From assembly GCA_019359395.1 (NCBI GenBank), contig JAHHHK010000008.1, forward strand, positions 62,001 through 126,000: a stretch of DNA of 64,000 nucleotides. The letters are read 5' to 3'. The notes below the pieces were generated by a model. It had not been told where the DNA came from, made no database searches, and saw only the letters and a list, made by a program, of their open reading frames with translations. Below, one piece after another: positions 35,504 to 44,728 of the stretch. Source of the stretch: Komarekiella atlantica HA4396-MV6. Lineage in GTDB: Bacteria; Cyanobacteriota; Cyanobacteriia; Cyanobacteriales; Nostocaceae. Each line of letters starts with the position of its first letter. Within the stretch, counting starts at the first letter, position 1. The position numbers and the translations under genes were made by a program.

Positions 35504-35866
35504 TTAAGCAGTCATTGATTCAGATAACAAACCTGACATACTCAACACTTGCTCTGACCAAGTACTGGCTACAGCAGCTATATTTGCACGTTCTGTTGGG
35601 CTTGCCCAAATATTTGACCAGTCTTGCTGCCACTCCCTTAACTGGCTTTGTAGTTGGTTTAATTCCCCTGCCTTCTCGGTATCTGTATCTGGGATAATCA
35701 ACCCAACAAAAAATAGACTTTCCTCAATAAAAGCAGCAACTAAGCCTTGGTTAGCTGGATTTTGGCATCGGGATTTGATACGCGCCAAACTAGCTGCCAA
35801 CTCTCCTAAGCGGTTTGCTTTAGGTTGGCGTAAAAAACTCGCTTCAATTGCTCTCCAATCAGGCAT
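35504..35866 (-). CDS. Protein of unknown function, paired with DUF5674 gene
   Basis: A 120-residue, hydrophilic, helical protein; no family recognised. It starts at ATG 35866 overlapping the stop of the DUF5674 gene (TAATG), with GGAGGA just before it, so the two are co-translated. Confidence 0.65.
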   Translation of the reverse strand: MPDWRAIEASFLRQPKANRLGELAASLARIKSRCQNPANQGLVAAFIEESLFFVGLIIPDTDTEKAGELNQLQSQLREWQQDWSNIWASPTERANIAAVASTWSEQVLSMSGLLSESMTA

Positions 35867-36201
35867 TATATTCCTCCTAGCAATCGCCGGGTAATTAGAG
35901 CTACTTGTTCTCGAATTTCAGGAGATTGAATTTCCATTGTACGATTGTTTTGACTGGGACGGATGTTGATAATCGACTCAAAACCTACTTCTTGAGTGTA
36001 GGGAAACCAATCAGCACCCCAAATATCTTTTTGTCTGCTACCATCTTTCAGCAAAACTTCTTCACATTCATAATGAAGTTGACTACCTCCAACAAGAATT
36101 TCTCTATCTATATCGACTGCCAATTTTATAAACACTCCCCAGGTTTTGAGCATTTCGTCAAGTTGCTCTTTTGTCGCGCGATCGCGGATCAGCAGAATCA
36201 A
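35866..36201 (-). CDS. DUF5674 family protein
   Basis: A 111-residue protein matching the DUF5674 pattern: IRDRATKEQLDEML, then IKLAVDIDREILVGG, VLLKDGSRQKDIWGADW and INIRPSQNNRTMEIQ. The family is widespread and uncharacterised, often next to toxin-antitoxin-like pairs. It probably uses TTG 36201 as start, because no ATG lies near the conserved N-terminus. Confidence 0.7.
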   Translation of the reverse strand: MILLIRDRATKEQLDEMLKTWGVFIKLAVDIDREILVGGSQLHYECEEVLLKDGSRQKDIWGADWFPYTQEVGFESIINIRPSQNNRTMEIQSPEIREQVALITRRLLGGI

Positions 36202-36303
36202 TTACTTAACCTCAGTCGCCAATATTAATTACCGACATTATTTCATAAATTGTCCTTGTGGACGTATTCATTTTCGTTTATTAGCTCGATTAAAATGAGT
36301 ATT

Positions 36304-37155
36304 TTATCGTTTAAAAAATAACAACATTCCATGTGGATTATCTAAAGATACATCTGTATTACTATTATGATTTTCCGATTTATCCCCTTGCAAATCTTGA
36401 CTTGAAAGTGAGTACACATCAGTTGCAACAAGCTGATATCCTTGAGTATTGAAATAACCAACTAGTTTATCAGGCATGACATGAGACGCGCCGTAAATTG
36501 GTAACAAATTATGTTCAATTTTATCCTGGTCTAAAATATTTAATTGCACAACACCTGTACGACAAAATACATCAAAATCAATCGACTCGACTAAGCCACT
36601 TGTAGTAATTTCTATTGAATTTAATTCCATCGCCAGTTGCTCTATACTCGCAAAATTCCGCGACCACGGGTTACCCATTAAAAACAGCCTTATCGATATT
36701 GCCTCTGGCTGTACTTTCACAATATCAAGTAATGTTGTTGTAACCGTATGTGGTTGTAAGTAATCTAATACTCCATGAACCGAAACTAGCCGCAGGCTAT
36801 TTGGAGCGTAAAGTTTTGTCAGTTCTAGTTCTGCTAGATTGCGATCGCAAAAATAATTTAACTGTAGGTTTGGATATTGGCTGCGTAAAGCTAAAAACTT
36901 TTCTGGTGGATTAGTAGCAATGTCGTAACAGTCGATTGTCGGAAGTTGGTAGCGCGTTAAGTCAGCTCCCTCAAAACCAAAAAAAACTTCACGTTCGGCA
37001 AAACCTGCACCCAAGATAGCCGCACTGTCACCTTTACCTGAAAGAATCGCTTCCCAGGTGAGGGGATAAACATTGGGGGTAAGTTCTAAAAGCCTAGCTC
37101 GACTAATTTCTAAGATATTGCCACTGCCCTTGTTTTCTAGGAATCTTACTGCCAT
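36304..37155 (-). CDS. Possible Rossmann-fold methyltransferase-like protein
   Basis: A 283-residue protein. SAAILGAGFAEREVFFG (about residues 44-60) looks like a nucleotide or SAM-binding motif I, followed by IDCYDI (acidic end of strand 2), RLVSVHGVLDYL and RLFLMGNPWS at the spacing of a class I methyltransferase. Similarity is weak and the substrate is unknown. Likely co-transcribed with the gene at 37170 (14-bp gap). Confidence 0.45.
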   Translation of the reverse strand: MAVRFLENKGSGNILEISRARLLELTPNVYPLTWEAILSGKGDSAAILGAGFAEREVFFGFEGADLTRYQLPTIDCYDIATNPPEKFLALRSQYPNLQLNYFCDRNLAELELTKLYAPNSLRLVSVHGVLDYLQPHTVTTTLLDIVKVQPEAISIRLFLMGNPWSRNFASIEQLAMELNSIEITTSGLVESIDFDVFCRTGVVQLNILDQDKIEHNLLPIYGASHVMPDKLVGYFNTQGYQLVATDVYSLSSQDLQGDKSENHNSNTDVSLDNPHGMLLFFKR

Positions 37156-37169
37156 AAAACCTCGTTATA

Positions 37170-37964
37170 TTATGAAACAACCTTGGGACGACTGATTAGG
37201 GTGATATCTTTACCTTCGCCCAAACGGTACACTTCTGTGCGCCCGCCAACATCAATTTCAAAAAACCGATAGCTTGTAGTAAACCGCGCCCACGGTGCCA
37301 AAGGATTAATTTTTGGGAGATTGGTTGTTGCTTGGTAAGTAATTTCAAACCCCGCTCCCCCATCTTGCTTGAACATCCGCAAAAAACATTCGTAGTCTCT
37401 AGCGTGCCAAAAATCAGTTGTTCGGCGACGCACCACATCTTGTGAGTCAGAACTCATAGCCCGTGCTGCTGATGCGGACACGATCAATTGCAAATTGTCA
37501 GACATTCGCGTTAAGGCAAGTTTCTTGTCTGGGTTTGAGAATATTTCATCAACAATTGGTCTAAGCTCAGGGTGCAAACAAGTTTCGGCAATGTAAAACC
37601 CTGAATACTTGCTGATATCTTTCTCAAATTCCCGATCAACTAGTCTTTCGCAGTCACAACTAACCGACTTTCGTAAGCTTGCAAAAATCAAGTCTTCATA
37701 TAACTTCTGCTGCGATGCTGGCGTTGCTGCAAGAATTTTGAATGCAGACCCACGCATCCCCTGAATTCCAATCAAAGCACAGGTACAATCGAGGGATGCC
37801 GCCCACATTGCTAGAAATTTCCGATAGTTGGTATAAAGCATTAATGCTTCCTGGTAGTCAGGAGCTTTAATTTTGAGTAGATGCTTTACTGGATTAGGTT
37901 TAATTTCCCATCCAGGCTTGCATAGTAAAGTCCACAACGTTGAGGAATCTTCAATGGCATCCAT
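37170..37964 (-). CDS. Protein of unknown function
   Basis: A 264-residue protein with mixed helix/strand pattern, several cysteines (CTCALIG, SCDCERLVD) and a C-terminal beta-rich half. PAS-like features are suggested (ARDYECFLRMFKQD, FFEIDVGGRTEVYRLG) but not convincing. No assignment. It lies 20 bp downstream of the 327-residue gene, as part of a three-gene operon. Confidence 0.6.
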   Translation of the reverse strand: MDAIEDSSTLWTLLCKPGWEIKPNPVKHLLKIKAPDYQEALMLYTNYRKFLAMWAASLDCTCALIGIQGMRGSAFKILAATPASQQKLYEDLIFASLRKSVSCDCERLVDREFEKDISKYSGFYIAETCLHPELRPIVDEIFSNPDKKLALTRMSDNLQLIVSASAARAMSSDSQDVVRRRTTDFWHARDYECFLRMFKQDGGAGFEITYQATTNLPKINPLAPWARFTTSYRFFEIDVGGRTEVYRLGEGKDITLISRPKVVS

Positions 37965-37984
37965 GCATTTATCCCCTCAGCAAA

Positions 37985-38968
37985 TTAATGACAATTATTT
38001 GTCTGTCCGTTCTTGTCAAACCTCATGCGGGATATCAAATCCTTAAGATGGGCTGGGTCTACACCAAACCTATGAGCAATGTCATACTCCTCATCTTCAG
38101 TTGGCGGTGCATTTAGTGTAAGTAAATGCTCCAAAAAAGGTTGCGACCCCCCTAAAGGCAAACCATCATCTGTAAAAGGTAACCTATGTTCGTGCATTGA
38201 CTGCTCAAATACCGCAGGGCGGGTATTTTGTAGCCACGCTACAACCTCACCAGGTTTTGGCGGCTCTATCCCCAGTCGATCACATTCTTCTAATAACTCG
38301 TTTGATAATTGCGATTCTACTGCCGAGACGCTGTGCGAACGCACCACCAAATCCTGCAACCACTCCTGTAGTTTTCCTGTCTCTGGTAACTGCAAATCCA
38401 GCGTCTGACAAGCAGCTGAAAGTTCTTGTCCAATAGCAGCATTAACATATAACTGCCCCAACCAAATAGCAAATTCCTCATTTTGAGGTAATTCTATCCC
38501 TTGTTCAAAGCTAAAAGTTTGCAGTTTCTTTCCTAAACGAATTCTTTCTAAAAGTTTTGTACCAGTATCTTCTTCATCATTAATAATTTGAGGGTCATTT
38601 GACCCAAAAGCCATTTTGTCTAAAAGCCAAATAGCTATTTGTCCTGATTTTGGAGCTGACAAATTTAGAGTTTCACAAGCAATAAGCAGCTCAGTTCCCA
38701 AAGACGTATAACTTGCAAGCCACTCCTCTAAATTACCTGACCGAGGAGCAGTAAGTCCCTTTTGAGATAAACCAACAAGCTCTAAACCTAAATTCACCAA
38801 GTTCCTAACTACCATTGACAAGCTTTTACCCATGTCAGGTATTAGCTTCTCAATTTGACCTCGCATTTCAACACTAATATGAACTGTCACGCGGTCTTTC
38901 TCTGCATCTACAGGACGACCACGCTTCGGAGGTAGCTTCGGGTTTTGTTCGGGCTGTTGTTTACTCAT
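37985..38968 (-). CDS. Ribbon-helix-helix-like protein with internal repeats
   Basis: A 327-residue protein. The N-terminus has an AT-hook-like basic motif (PPKRGRPVDAEKDR) and a predicted beta-helix-helix (VTVHISVEMRGQIEKL), as in ribbon-helix-helix repressors. Residues 85-290 contain at least four imperfect repeats of the type LxxACxxLxLxxPxxGxxxxWL (for instance ELLIACETLNLSAPKSGQI, ELSAACQTLDLQLPETGKL, ELLEECDRLGIEPPKPGEV). It heads a three-gene minus-strand operon and faces a dyad at 39041-39076, so it may regulate itself and the divergent gene. Confidence 0.55.
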   Translation of the reverse strand: MSKQQPEQNPKLPPKRGRPVDAEKDRVTVHISVEMRGQIEKLIPDMGKSLSMVVRNLVNLGLELVGLSQKGLTAPRSGNLEEWLASYTSLGTELLIACETLNLSAPKSGQIAIWLLDKMAFGSNDPQIINDEEDTGTKLLERIRLGKKLQTFSFEQGIELPQNEEFAIWLGQLYVNAAIGQELSAACQTLDLQLPETGKLQEWLQDLVVRSHSVSAVESQLSNELLEECDRLGIEPPKPGEVVAWLQNTRPAVFEQSMHEHRLPFTDDGLPLGGSQPFLEHLLTLNAPPTEDEEYDIAHRFGVDPAHLKDLISRMRFDKNGQTNNCH

Positions 38969-39040
38969 GTTACTTCAGTCTATCGGAACCACAAAGCATA
39001 TTTGAAGCCTTTGTATGCTAAATCGTTAATAAACGTAACT

Positions 39041-39076
39041 ATTTAGCAGTGCATAATTATTTTTACACTACTAAAT
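39041..39076. promoter_or_regulatory. Imperfect dyad between divergent genes
   Basis: ATTTAGCAGTG (39041-39051) and CACTACTAAAT (39066-39076) form a 10-of-11 inverted repeat centred between the starts of the 327-residue gene (38968) and the plus-strand gene (39118 or 39154). Good candidate operator for the ribbon-helix-helix-like protein. Confidence 0.45.
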
Positions 39077-39117
39077 AATTACAAAATGTAAATAAAACAC
39101 ATACATAATTAGTTGAT

Positions 39118-39789
39118 TTGGTATTCTTCAATCAAAAGCACAAAAAAGTTGAGATGGCAGAAAAACACCTGTTTCAATCAAAATTTCTGCACGAGTCCAA
39201 TATGAAATACTGCGAAATCTTCAAAAACTTACCCAAAGAAGGCTTAGAACCCAGACAATTTCTACGCCACTGTTTTGATATCGCTGAACTCACTCCCAGA
39301 GAACTGCTTGAAGAAGAAACCGACTCACAATACCGCAAAAAATGTATCACTGTACTATGTGCAGTCTTAGGTGTACAAAGACCAACAGTTCGCAAGTGGG
39401 GAAGTGACCTCAATTTTGATGGGATACCCAACTACTCCAAAGTTTCACTTGCTTACATTCATGCCGCCGAAATTGTGCCAAAGCAGCTAAAGAGCATCTT
39501 GAGAGGAGAATACAACGCACCGGAAGTAAATGCTCAAACATTTCTCGAAAAAATACTCCTCGAAGGGTTAAGCGAACAACAAGTATTACAAACTGTCTCT
39601 CACGCCAATTTCCGCGCAAGTTGTGTCAAAACTCTCACGCAAGTATTACATATTGGCACCAAGTCAGTCCAAGATTGGGGTCAGGATATGTCGTTTCACA
39701 AAATGCCCAAAATTCACAAGCACACCTTGGGCTATGCCTTGGCTGCTATCTCCAAATCATCATCAAAAAACTTGCAGAAAGCAGCGTGA
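39118..39789 (+). CDS. Protein with duplicated ~65-residue domain
   Basis: A protein of up to 223 residues made largely of two related units. One runs from LTPRELLEEE through KKCITVLCAVLGVQRPTVRKWG to VSLAYIHAA. The second runs from LSEQQVLQTV through SCVKTLTQVLHIGTKSVQDWG to TLGYALAA. Each has a helix-turn-helix-like VxRPTVRKWG or GTKSVQDWG core, so it may bind DNA as an internal pseudo-dimer. No family recognised. The start is TTG 39118 or, more likely, ATG 39154. Confidence 0.6.
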   Translation: MVFFNQKHKKVEMAEKHLFQSKFLHESNMKYCEIFKNLPKEGLEPRQFLRHCFDIAELTPRELLEEETDSQYRKKCITVLCAVLGVQRPTVRKWGSDLNFDGIPNYSKVSLAYIHAAEIVPKQLKSILRGEYNAPEVNAQTFLEKILLEGLSEQQVLQTVSHANFRASCVKTLTQVLHIGTKSVQDWGQDMSFHKMPKIHKHTLGYALAAISKSSSKNLQKAA

Positions 39790-39863
39790 CTTATTCAACT
39801 AGTCGAATTAGAAAACTTAGTCTCAGAGATTAAGACCGCGCATATTAGCGCGCATACAACATC

Positions 39864-41093
39864 ATGACTACAACAACTTTTGCAAATAAATTATACGTCG
39901 AGCAGCATCAGGTAGACTCCAATCCTACCACCCACATAGAGCAAAGTACCCTAGAGTACCTCCATACGGCTTTCCTACTCTATGAGTACAAGCAGACCTA
40001 CACTAAAAAAGAGTATCGCGCACTGTTAGAAGAGTACGGCTGGGACAAGGGCAGTACTGAGGAAAGGCGATCGCTCCGAATTGCCGAGAATTTTCAAGCA
40101 TTTATCAGTTGCCCGGAACACTTGGCAGTTTTACCAATATCGGTACTACTTCGGTTATGTTCTGTGAACTACAAAATCCTAATTGATGAATTGAAAGATA
40201 TTCCTCTTGGTGGATTGACTTGTGGATTAGTGTTAGAACTGATTGAGAAAAGAAGATTATTTCTCAGAGCCATGAATCGAGAAAAAAAAGATGGCAACTG
40301 GCGAGCAACACCAGATGGAAATAGATATTACACCTTCGGCAAAATTATGGAGGATGACCACCAAACAGGGGTGTTTACCGAGAAGTTAATAGAGGAATTG
40401 GGACTGTCACCACAGCGAATTGTCAGAAAGGCGATCGCTGACTTATATGAAAAGCATCAAGCTGAGATAGCCAAGAATGAAATCGGCTCCTTTGAAGAAC
40501 TAATCCCTTGTGAACAACCCACTAACACCATAGAAGAATTGATTCCTGCCAACGATAAAAGTGTCGTCAACCCAACAAACCTTGAGGTAATGCAGCGAGA
40601 ACTTGAAACCTTGTGGCAAAGGGATACAGAAGAATATGACTGCGAAGAATACCTAGAAGAGCCTGAAGAATCGAACATTGACTTTGAAGAAGATGAGATT
40701 GAAGCAGTAGAAAGTATATTGGCTGGGATGTTCGGTACAAATGAATTAAGAGCAACTGACGCAGAAATCCTCGCAGACATATTACGGAACGCTGCCGATT
40801 ATTCTTCAGTACGCCGGGGATTATGGCGATATCAACAAGCTAAAGAACAAGCGTGGAAACTCCTCTCGGATACAGAAAGGAAATCTGTATGGCAGATGCT
40901 TCCAGAGGCGATCAAAAAGCTTAGTAATGCCAAGCGTGAAGGGTTAATTGTCAACTTTTATGAGATGGAGTCAGGAGGGCTGTATAAAGTCTTTACTACA
41001 GATTGCCCACTAATAGAAGAAACAATCAGTAATAGTCGGTTAGACAGCTGGCTTAACGACCTGAAACTCAGGCAAAATTCCGATTGTAATTGA
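39864..41093 (+). CDS. Protein of unknown function, acidic middle
   Basis: A 409-residue soluble protein. The first 200 residues are helical. A strongly acidic stretch (about 255-285, EYDCEEYLEEPEESNIDFEEDE) is followed by another helical domain. I recognise no family. Same strand as the duplicated-domain gene and the methyltransferase, with gaps of 50-75 bp, so possibly one transcription unit. Confidence 0.6.
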   Translation: MTTTTFANKLYVEQHQVDSNPTTHIEQSTLEYLHTAFLLYEYKQTYTKKEYRALLEEYGWDKGSTEERRSLRIAENFQAFISCPEHLAVLPISVLLRLCSVNYKILIDELKDIPLGGLTCGLVLELIEKRRLFLRAMNREKKDGNWRATPDGNRYYTFGKIMEDDHQTGVFTEKLIEELGLSPQRIVRKAIADLYEKHQAEIAKNEIGSFEELIPCEQPTNTIEELIPANDKSVVNPTNLEVMQRELETLWQRDTEEYDCEEYLEEPEESNIDFEEDEIEAVESILAGMFGTNELRATDAEILADILRNAADYSSVRRGLWRYQQAKEQAWKLLSDTERKSVWQMLPEAIKKLSNAKREGLIVNFYEMESGGLYKVFTTDCPLIEETISNSRLDSWLNDLKLRQNSDCN

Positions 41094-41142
41094 CATGTTT
41101 TTCAAACCAAGAAGTGAACATTTATTAGTACTTTAAATCTCG

Positions 41143-42462
41143 ATGAACTCAACAGCAACAAACAAAAAAATAGCTGTTAGCCTATTCTCTGGGGTGGGTG
41201 GATTTGATTTGGGATTTAATGCAGCAGGATTTGAAATCGCGATCGCTATTGATAACAATCCCATCGCCCTAGCAACATACCAACTTAATTTCCCGCACGC
41301 CACAGTCTTGTGCAAAGACATTCGGGAGGTGACGGGGGAAGAAATACGCGCCTGTATTCAAGCGAAGTATGTAGATTGGGACGGGGAAATTCATGCAGTT
41401 TTTGGTGGGCCACCATGCCAAGGATTTAGTGTTGCTGGACTGCAAAATGTTGAAGATGAGAGAAACTCGTTGGTGGGGGAGTTTGTTCGGCTGGTGTTGG
41501 AACTCAATCCCCTTGCGGCAATCATGGAGAATGTGCCGGGGATTGAAAATCAGAAGTTTGGCTGCATTACTGCTAACCTCCAAGCAATGCTAGAAGAACA
41601 TTACTTCCTTAGCAAATGGAACCTGAACGCTTCAGATTATGGAGTTCCCCAGGCTAGAAAAAGGGTGTTTTTTGTTGCATCTAAGTTTGGAGAAATTATA
41701 CCGCCGGAGCATCAACCTCAACATATAGTTAGAGATGCGATCGCTGACCTACTACCAATACCCCTACTCCCTAAACAAAACACTCAAGTTTTACCATTGA
41801 ACTGGTCTAAGGGAGAATATGCCCAGCATCTAGAAAAAATATTTCCCAACCAAGGTGCAATAAGCAACTCCCTAACTGGATTCGCAGCGACAACACATGC
41901 ACCAGAAGTAATTCAGCAATTTCTCAACACTCCCCCAGGTACAAGGGAAGCTAAATCAAAATCAAAGAAACTGGAATGGGATGGATTCTGCGTGACGTTA
42001 AGAGCGGGGAGTGGCAACCGCACTGCATTACGTCCCCTTCATCCAGAACAGCCACGAGTTATCTCAGTTAGAGAAGCTGCTCGTTTGCACAGTTATCCTG
42101 ATTGGTTTAATTTCAGCGAAGCAATACTCCACGCCCAAAAAGAAATCGGAAATTCGGTGCCTCCATTGCTTGCATACGCTGTGGGAATGCAAGTTAGGGA
42201 ACATCTAGAATGCAATATCATTTATCAGATTAGATGCCCAAATTGGCAAAACTGCCTATTTTTCTCAATATCTTGCAGTTTTAAGAATATATTCGTTTTT
42301 GTCAATGAAATGCTGTCTTTAAGGGGGTTAAGCAAAATCAGCAAAGAGCGATCGCCTCCACGTCTGGCTAAAAGAAAGCAAAGAGCAGATGTTAGGATTA
42401 ACATTAACTTTATTAAGGAGCGGAAACTACTAAAGAATATTCAAGGATGCAGTGATTGTTAG
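41143..42462 (+). CDS. C5 DNA cytosine methyltransferase
   Basis: A 439-residue protein that should methylate cytosine in DNA. All key motifs are intact: LFSGVGGFDLGF (motif I), GGPPCQGFSVAG (motif IV, catalytic Cys near residue 93), MENVPG (VI), QARKRVFFVA (VIII), a target-recognition region, and GNSVPPLLAYAVGMQV (X). The expected end is around residue 360. The frame then runs on for about 80 residues of unrelated, hydrophobic then basic sequence, which suggests the natural stop was lost. No restriction endonuclease is adjacent, so it is an orphan, or the modification component of a neighbouring defence system. Confidence 0.9.
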   Translation: MNSTATNKKIAVSLFSGVGGFDLGFNAAGFEIAIAIDNNPIALATYQLNFPHATVLCKDIREVTGEEIRACIQAKYVDWDGEIHAVFGGPPCQGFSVAGLQNVEDERNSLVGEFVRLVLELNPLAAIMENVPGIENQKFGCITANLQAMLEEHYFLSKWNLNASDYGVPQARKRVFFVASKFGEIIPPEHQPQHIVRDAIADLLPIPLLPKQNTQVLPLNWSKGEYAQHLEKIFPNQGAISNSLTGFAATTHAPEVIQQFLNTPPGTREAKSKSKKLEWDGFCVTLRAGSGNRTALRPLHPEQPRVISVREAARLHSYPDWFNFSEAILHAQKEIGNSVPPLLAYAVGMQVREHLECNIIYQIRCPNWQNCLFFSISCSFKNIFVFVNEMLSLRGLSKISKERSPPRLAKRKQRADVRININFIKERKLLKNIQGCSDC

Positions 42463-42511
42463 TTGACCTTTTCTACATCTTTAAGCGCAAGCATGTGTAA
42501 ACAAAAAAATT

Positions 42512-44629
42512 ATGCGTAAGATTTATGCACTTCTTGTTGGGATTAACAATTATCATCCTGCTTCTTATCCTCCAGTACCCTCTCTACAAGGCTGTGTTGC
42601 TGATATTGAAGCTATCCGAGATTACTTAGATGAACGAATTAATAAGGATGAGTATGAACTAGTAAAACCTCAAGATATAAAATGCATACTACTGAATCAA
42701 GATGCAACCCGTCAAGCAATTATTGATGGCTTTGAGCACCATCTATGCAATGCAGGTTCTGATGATGTTGTGCTTTTCTACTATGCTGGTCACGGTTCTC
42801 AGGAGAAGGCACCAGAAGAGTTCTGGCATCTCGAGCCTGACCACTTGAACGAAACCCTAGTTTGCTACGACAGCCGCACAGCAGGTAGTTGGGATTTAGT
42901 TGATAAGGAATTATCTTATTTGATTGCTAAACTTGCTGAACGAAAACCACACATTCTTGTAATTTTAGATTGCTGTCACTCTAGTTCTGGTACAAGAGAG
43001 GGAGTTTTGGTTACGGATGTGCGTACTGCACCGCCAGATGCACGAGTACGATCGCTGCACGATTTCATCTTTGCAGAAGATCGAGCATTTGCAGAATATT
43101 TACTCACTTCTAACGATGCTGCCCAAAAGCCCAACCGTCTGGTGTTCCCTCAAGGGAAGCACGTCCTCCTCGCCGCCTGCCGCGATCATCAGGAAGCTAA
43201 GGAATATTTGACAGAGGATGGGTCACGCAGAGGTGTGTTTTCTTACTTCTTATTACAAACACTACAACAGACAAAGGGAAACATTTCTTATCGTGATTTA
43301 AACTGGAATATTAATGCGTTGGTCACAGGTAAAGTTCGGGATCAGTCACCTCAAGCAGAGGTAATCAACCCCGACGACCTTAAGCAAAGTTTTCTAGGTA
43401 AAGATGCAATTAAAGAACGTCGCTCTTATTTTGTCTTGACCCGCAACCAAGAAAATAACTGGGTGATTAATGGAGGTGTTTTACACGGTGTTCCCAAGAT
43501 TGCTGAGCGGGAAGAAGCTCTACTGGCAATCTTTCCAACCAACGATGAAGAGCGCTTACGTCACTTGTCAGATCCTTTAGCTATAACCAAGATTACAAAA
43601 GTACGGTCAAATCACAGTGTTGTCCAAATTATTAATAACGAAAAACCATTAGATGACCAATCAAGCTATTGGGCAGTGATTATTAGTTTGCCGCTCAAAC
43701 GGTTGAATATTTACTTTGAGAGCGATACTCATAGTACAGTAGGAATAGACCGTGCCACGCAAGCTCTTCAGACTCGGAATTATAATCAACACCCTTCACT
43801 ATATCTCAGTCAAACAACAGAGCCGGAAACTGCTGATTATCACCTTCTAGCTCGCTGTGGACAGTATTGGATCACCCATCCTGCGGATAATCGTCTTTTG
43901 ATTCCTCCCGTTCCAAGCCAACCTCATCCGCAAGGTGATTACACACTCCAGTCCGCTTCCGAGGTGATTCGACATCTGGAAGCGATCGCACGTTGGCAGA
44001 ACATTTTGGATCTTGCTAGCCCAGCAAATAGTAGCATTAAGTCTACTGATATCACCCTAGAAATTGAGATTTTGCGAGGAACTCAAGCAACTACTTCAGA
44101 TTCAGATTCTACTCATAGCACATCCACAATTGCAGACATACGCCTTGAATATGTCTATGACAATGACAATACTGAGTGGCAATTTCCAGGCATTCAACTA
44201 ACACTTACTAATCATAGTAATAAAACACTTTACTGTAATGTTTTGTTGCTATCAGAAAATTACAAGGTGGATCTGCCATTCTTTGAAGCACAGAGTAGTG
44301 TAAGAATTCCACCCAATGAACAGATTGCGAGTAAGCAGATTGGTTTGTTTATCCCACCTAATTATCTGGAGCAAGGTATTACCGAATACAAGGATATTCT
44401 CAAGTTGATTGTCAATACAACTGACTTTGATGCCAGTCTCTTGGAACAAGAGGGGTTAGCTCCCGCCACTAGAACACGCTCTACCATAATTCCCAAGGGA
44501 CTTTTAAATCGTTTAATGGATCGGATTTATACTCGCGATGGCATTCCGTTTTCTAATGAAAGCAATGACCATTGGACGACGCAGGCGATCGCAATCACAA
44601 TTGTACGCAATACCCAGTTTTGGCAATAG
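42512..44629 (+). CDS. Caspase-like (C14) peptidase
   Basis: A 705-residue protein with an N-terminal caspase/metacaspase domain. Catalytic His94 is in FYYAGHGSQ and Cys155 in VILDCCHSSSG, both intact. RKIYALLVGINNY at the N-terminus is the standard first strand. The remaining 450 residues form beta-rich segments without clear assignment. Prokaryotic caspases cleave after basic or other residues and are used in programmed death and anti-phage responses. It lies 49 bp after the methyltransferase, and the cluster contains two more caspase-fold genes. Confidence 0.88.
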   Translation: MRKIYALLVGINNYHPASYPPVPSLQGCVADIEAIRDYLDERINKDEYELVKPQDIKCILLNQDATRQAIIDGFEHHLCNAGSDDVVLFYYAGHGSQEKAPEEFWHLEPDHLNETLVCYDSRTAGSWDLVDKELSYLIAKLAERKPHILVILDCCHSSSGTREGVLVTDVRTAPPDARVRSLHDFIFAEDRAFAEYLLTSNDAAQKPNRLVFPQGKHVLLAACRDHQEAKEYLTEDGSRRGVFSYFLLQTLQQTKGNISYRDLNWNINALVTGKVRDQSPQAEVINPDDLKQSFLGKDAIKERRSYFVLTRNQENNWVINGGVLHGVPKIAEREEALLAIFPTNDEERLRHLSDPLAITKITKVRSNHSVVQIINNEKPLDDQSSYWAVIISLPLKRLNIYFESDTHSTVGIDRATQALQTRNYNQHPSLYLSQTTEPETADYHLLARCGQYWITHPADNRLLIPPVPSQPHPQGDYTLQSASEVIRHLEAIARWQNILDLASPANSSIKSTDITLEIEILRGTQATTSDSDSTHSTSTIADIRLEYVYDNDNTEWQFPGIQLTLTNHSNKTLYCNVLLLSENYKVDLPFFEAQSSVRIPPNEQIASKQIGLFIPPNYLEQGITEYKDILKLIVNTTDFDASLLEQEGLAPATRTRSTIIPKGLLNRLMDRIYTRDGIPFSNESNDHWTTQAIAITIVRNTQFWQ

Positions 44630-44728
44630 TAGAAGTTGAGCAGGATATTCACAAGAGGGGCTGGAAAGTCACTTATGAGAGAGAACTGGCAAATGTAAAA
44701 GCTCATAAGGCTGAAAAGCTTATTAAGC

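Noticed and set aside
38079-38436. Plus-strand Ser/Cys-rich frames
   Set aside because: Shadows of the repeat protein on the minus strand.
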